A stretch of 64,000 bases of DNA from Beroe forskalii (taxonomy: Eukaryota > Ctenophora > Nuda > Beroida > Beroidae), in assembly GCA_011033025.1 (NCBI GenBank), contig WFMF01000026.1, forward strand, positions 372,001 to 436,000. Direction: 5' to 3'. Both the position numbers and the translations under genes were made by a program. This document shows positions 60,470 to 64,000 of this stretch, piece after piece. Each line of letters begins with the position of its first letter. Position 1 is the first letter of the stretch. Below the pieces are notes generated by a model, which did no database searches, was not told the DNA's origin, and saw only the letters and a program-made list of their open reading frames with translations.

Positions 60470-61400
60470 CAACGCCACCGTTGTCTTGACCAACCAGCAA
60501 TACATTGACAAGGTTAACGACCACTTATCTTCAGGAAGCTACACTCTTCTCTCGTCCGACCCTACAGCGTCCATCACCAACAAACTTCACAACGTCCTCA
60601 AGAAGCTGCTCAAGGAGAAGAAGATCGACGCCTCCTCTTCAAACAGATGCGGAACCTCCACCCCAGATGGCCTCAACTCTACGGTCAACCGAAGATCCAC
60701 AAACCTGGAGCTCCCATCCGTCCTGTGGTCTCCTTCTACAACACCCTCTCGAGGCTCTCCACAAAACCCTGTCCCATATCCTGAAGCCCCTGACGCAGAA
60801 CCACCTCCGCCTCAAGGACTCCCTCGACTTCCGATCCAGATTCCTAGCATCCCTCAACCCTTCCTACTCCTTACCACTCCTCCCTCGACGTCCAGTCCCT
60901 CTACACCTCCCGTGACATGCGCCTAGCAATGAAGTCAGCCATCCTCCTTCTGAGCAGAACCCCTCCCCTCCTACCTTCCAACCTCCTCCTCTACCATCAG
61001 GACTCATCTCCTTCTGCCTTGACAACTCCTACCTCGAGTTCAACGGCCCTTCTACTGCAGGATGTTGGTGGGACCCATGGGCTCCCCCCCTCACGGTGCA
61101 GCTAGCAGAGATCCGGGTAGCAGAAGTCGAAGACCCGCCCTCTCCACCCCTCCTGACCCTCCCAACTCCTACTGCCACTTCGTTGACGACGGCCTTGGCC
61201 CTTCCAGGGACAGACAACACGCAGACTCCTTCCTCAACTTCATCAACTCCCTGACGGACGACCTCACCTTCACCCTGGAACACCCCTCTCCTGACGGAAC
61301 CATCCCCTTCCTTGACGTCCTCATCCATCCCGACAAGTCCACATCGGTCTACAGGAAACCCACCACACCAACCTCTACACCTGCCATGACTCCTGCACAA
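60470..61400 (+). pseudogene. Penelope-like reverse transcriptase (frameshifted)
   Basis: Order of blocks across frames: GNATVVLTNQQYIDKVNDHL, YGQPKIHKPGAPIRPVVSFY, LHKTLSHILKPL, SLDVQSLYT, FCLDNSYLEFNGPFYC, GPMGSPLTVQ, YCHFVDDGLG (catalytic VDD) and a YRKPT box. This matches Penelope-like elements rather than LINEs. At least five frame changes break it, so it is inactive unless they are assembly errors. Confidence 0.85.
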
Positions 61401-61771
61401 CGATCTCCTCCAAGGACAGTGTCATCAGATCCCTCACCAGACGGGCCCACAACCTCTGCTCTCCTCAACACCTCGACGCGGAACTTCAGACAGTACGACA
61501 CACCCTCCTACAGAACGGATTCCCTCCCTCCCGCATCTCCCCTCCATCATGACAGAGGTCTCCCAGAAGTTCAATTCCTCCACCCACCACCCTCGCTGCC
61601 TTCAACAGAGACATCAAACCACGACCCTCCTTGAAGACCTTCCTCCCTTCCATCCCTCCCTCCAAACCCATCAAGAAGATCCTCAACGACCACGACATCG
61701 ACGTCACCTTCTCCTCCAACACCTCTCCGGAACCTCCTCACCAAGACAAGACTACTCCTCCCTCCCTCCCA

Positions 61772-61970
61772 GACTCCCAACACCATCTACGAGATCAGCT
61801 GCCTCGACTGCCCCGCCAAGTACAACGGACAGACCTACCGCCCCCTCCTCGACAGAATGAAAGAACACGAGAGATGCTACAGACTGAATAACGCAGTTGA
61901 CGACACCACAGACAGAGTGAAATCTGCTCCAGCTCATCACTCCCTCACCACCGGACACAACATCGCCTGA
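61772..61970 (+). pseudogene. GIY-YIG-like endonuclease domain of the Penelope-like element
   Basis: NTIYEISCLDCPAKYNGQT, RPLLDRMKEH and, later, HHSLTTGHNI resemble the CxxC-bearing GIY-YIG domain downstream of Penelope reverse transcriptases (IYQIPCxxCxxxYVGxT, R...EH). It ends in TGA near 61,970. Confidence 0.75.
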
Positions 61971-62412
61971 ACGACATCCACATCCTCAAATCCCTCCCCC
62001 TCCCGCTCCCACCTAGACCTGACAGAACAGGCTGCCATAGCCACTAGGAAACCATCTATGAACAGAACAGACAGCGCTCCAAAGTGCAGCACCCTGTGGA
62101 ACCCCATCCTCCCCAAGATCTCCTCAACCTTCAGACCTACTGACTCAGGAATCCTCTTCCCTAACTACTGACACCACTCTTCCCTAACTACTGACACCAC
62201 TTTTCTTGTTTATGTTATTAGTGATATTGTATTTGATTATCCCGTCACCTGATCACTACACTACCCCCATCCCCCACTCCCCGGACACCACTCATTTCAT
62301 TTATAAGCATCCTCTCACCTTCCATCTTCAGCTGACGACGATAATCACATGATTTTCGAAAGCTCCTGATTTAAAGTTTATCGTATCATTTAAACGTTTT
62401 AATCATTTAAGA

Positions 62413-63826
62413 CGTATGGGAAAGGTGTGTGTTAGAGGTGCTGAGAGGAGGAGGGTTAGAGATTGGGTGAGAGAGCAGTTGTGGAAAGGTGTGTTAGAGA
62501 TGCTGAGAGGAGAAGGAGGGTTAGAGATTGGGTGAGGAGGTGTAGTTGTGGAAAGGTGTGTTAGAGGTGCTGGGAGGGGGAGGAGGGTTAGAGATAAGAG
62601 GAGGTACAGTTGTGGAAAGGTGTGTTAGAGATGCTGGGAGGAGGAGGAGGAGGGTTAGAGATTGGGTGATGAGGTGTAGTTGTGGAAAGGTGTGTTAGAG
62701 ATGCTGGGAGGAGGAGGAGGAGGGTTAGAGATTGGGTGATGAGGTGTAGTTTAGAGATGCTGGGAGGAGGAGGAGGGTTAGAGATTGGGTGAGGAAGTGT
62801 AGTTGTGGAAAGGTGTTAGAGATGCTGGGAGGAGGAGGGGGTTAGAGATTGGGTGAGGAGGTGTGTTTAGGAAAGGGGTGTTAGAGGTGGGGGAGGAGGA
62901 TAGAGTGGAAAGGTGTGTTAGAGATGCTGGGAGGAGGGGGGTTAGAGATTGGGTGAGGAGGGTGTAGAGGTTGAGGGAAAGGAGTGTGGAGGTTAGAGGT
63001 GCTAGAGATGCTGGGAGGAGGAGGAGGGTTAGAGATTGGGTGAGGTGTGGTTAGAGATTGTGGGTGGAAAGGTGTGTTAGAGATGCTGGGAGGAGAGGTT
63101 GGGTGAGGGGGTTAGAGATTGTGAGGAGTTGTGGGAAAGGTGTGTTAGAGATGCTGGGAGGAGGAGGGTTGAGGACAGGAGGTGTAGTTGTGGAAAGGTG
63201 CTAGAGGGAGGGGGGGTTAGGAGGGAGATTGGGTGGGGGGGAGGAGGGAGAGAGAGCAGTTGTGGAAAGGTGTGTTAGAGATGCTGGGAGGAGGAGGAGG
63301 GTTAGAGATTGGGTGAGGAAGTGTAGTTGTGGAAAGGTGTGTTAGAGGTGCTGGGAGGAGGAGGAGGGTTAGAGATTGGGTGAGGAAGTGTAGTTGTGGA
63401 AAGGTGTGTTAGAGATGCTGGGAGGAGGGGAGGGTTAGAGATTGGGTGAGGAGGTGTAGTTGTGGAAAGGTGTGTTAGAGATGCTGGGAGGAGGGGGGTT
63501 AGAGATTGGGTGAGGAGGTGTAGTTGTGGAAAGGTGTGTTAGAGATGCTGGGAGGAGGAGGAGGGTTAGAGATTGGGTGTGGAGGTGTAGTTGTGGAAAG
63601 GTGTGTTAGAGATGCTGGGAGGAGGAGGAGGGTTAGAGATTGGGTGTGGAGGTGTAGTTGTGGAAAGGTGTGTTAGAGATGCTGGGAGGAGGAGGAGGGT
63701 TAGAGATTGGGTGTGGAGGTGTAGTTGTGGAAAGGTGTGTTAGAGATGCTGGGAGGAGGAGGAGGGTTAGAGATTGGGTAAGGAAGTGTAGTTGTGGAAA
63801 GGTGTTTTACAGGTACTGGGAGGAGG
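62413..63826. repeat. ~67-bp minisatellite array, right block
   Basis: Same unit as 58,480-60,235. The middle (about 62,860-63,250) is irregular with shortened, shuffled units; the right end (63,540-63,780) is very homogeneous, with a GTGTGGAGGT variant shared by neighbouring units. Confidence 0.95.
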
Positions 63827-63829
63827 AAT

Positions 63830-64000
63830 AAAGAAATAAACGCATTCATTCTTGAACTTTGCTTAAACTTTGATAAGTTTAAAGTTTTAGATGAAACTTC
63901 GTGCGAAGTCAATACCTTCTCACTTTAAAAGCCGTGCTAAATCCCAAAACCTGCCTCCTTACTGTTCATACCTGCGCTAAGATACGCTTCGCTCGGTTTA
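63830..64000. other. Right edge of the window
   Basis: Unique-looking AT-rich DNA after the minisatellite, with an imperfect inverted pair around AAACTTTGATAAGTTTAAAG. No gene is seen. Confidence 0.4.

Larger units (their letters stand above)
60236..62412 (+). mobile_element. Degenerate Penelope-like retroelement inside the minisatellite
   Basis: Replaces one stretch of the minisatellite, which resumes directly afterwards. It encodes a Penelope-type reverse transcriptase and a C-terminal GIY-YIG-like domain in shifted frames. The 5' end abuts the array without a target duplication that I can see. The 3' end has CTGACGA followed ~20 bp later by CGAAAGC (about 62,330-62,365), recalling hammerhead-ribozyme remnants found in such elements. 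Confidence 0.85.

Noticed and set aside
58480-63826. CRISPR-like array
   Set aside because: Eukaryotic context, and the whole ~67-bp unit is repeated with no unique spacers.

Overview
The window is eukaryotic and almost certainly from an animal. It holds spliced genes with GT-AG introns whose exon phases match, and two families with clear animal relatives (a phospholipase C of the PLC-L/PRIP type and a DUSP14/18/21-type phosphatase). The AT-rich intergenic DNA is full of LINE, gag-bearing, Penelope-like and terminal-inverted-repeat (TIR) elements. The repeat mix suggests a marine or early-branching invertebrate, but I cannot name the species. All genes recognised are on the + strand.

Layout. 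1-8,076: ten exons of a PLC-L/PRIP-like gene (end of X domain, X-Y linker, Y domain, C2), open at both ends. 8,083-31,200: a graveyard of mobile DNA. It has LINE endonuclease and reverse-transcriptase pieces, two gag fragments, two copies of a ~4.2 kb composite foldback element (each with the same nested MITE, MULE-like remnant and palindrome), a 622-bp TTAA-flanked MITE, two ~230-bp MITEs, a scrambled ~480-bp tandem block and a 173-bp MITE. 30,614-40,565: a multi-exon coiled-coil gene, possibly TSNAXIP1-like. One of its introns contains a 5,992-bp element with ~60-bp TIRs and a perfect 8-bp target duplication, and this element carries two intact genes (a secreted Cys-rich protein and a membrane-anchored HIT/GalT-like protein). 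43,252-44,618: the last exons of an unrecognised gene. 48,199-56,954: a dual-specificity phosphatase, with a repeat-rich RRVSAP protein gene (two apparent frameshifts) nested in its large intron. 58,480-63,826: a ~67-bp minisatellite interrupted by a degenerate Penelope-like element (reverse transcriptase plus GIY-YIG).

Most interesting are two things. First, short tandem duplications repeatedly include exon/intron boundaries: five in the PLC-like gene, one in the phosphatase and a related one at the end of the 44 kb gene. The PLC gene has four successive in-frame copies of one 5' splice site, and the phosphatase has four copies of one 3' splice site. Second, the 6-kb gene-carrying TIR element lies inside a host intron, with the host gene's reading frame continuous across it.
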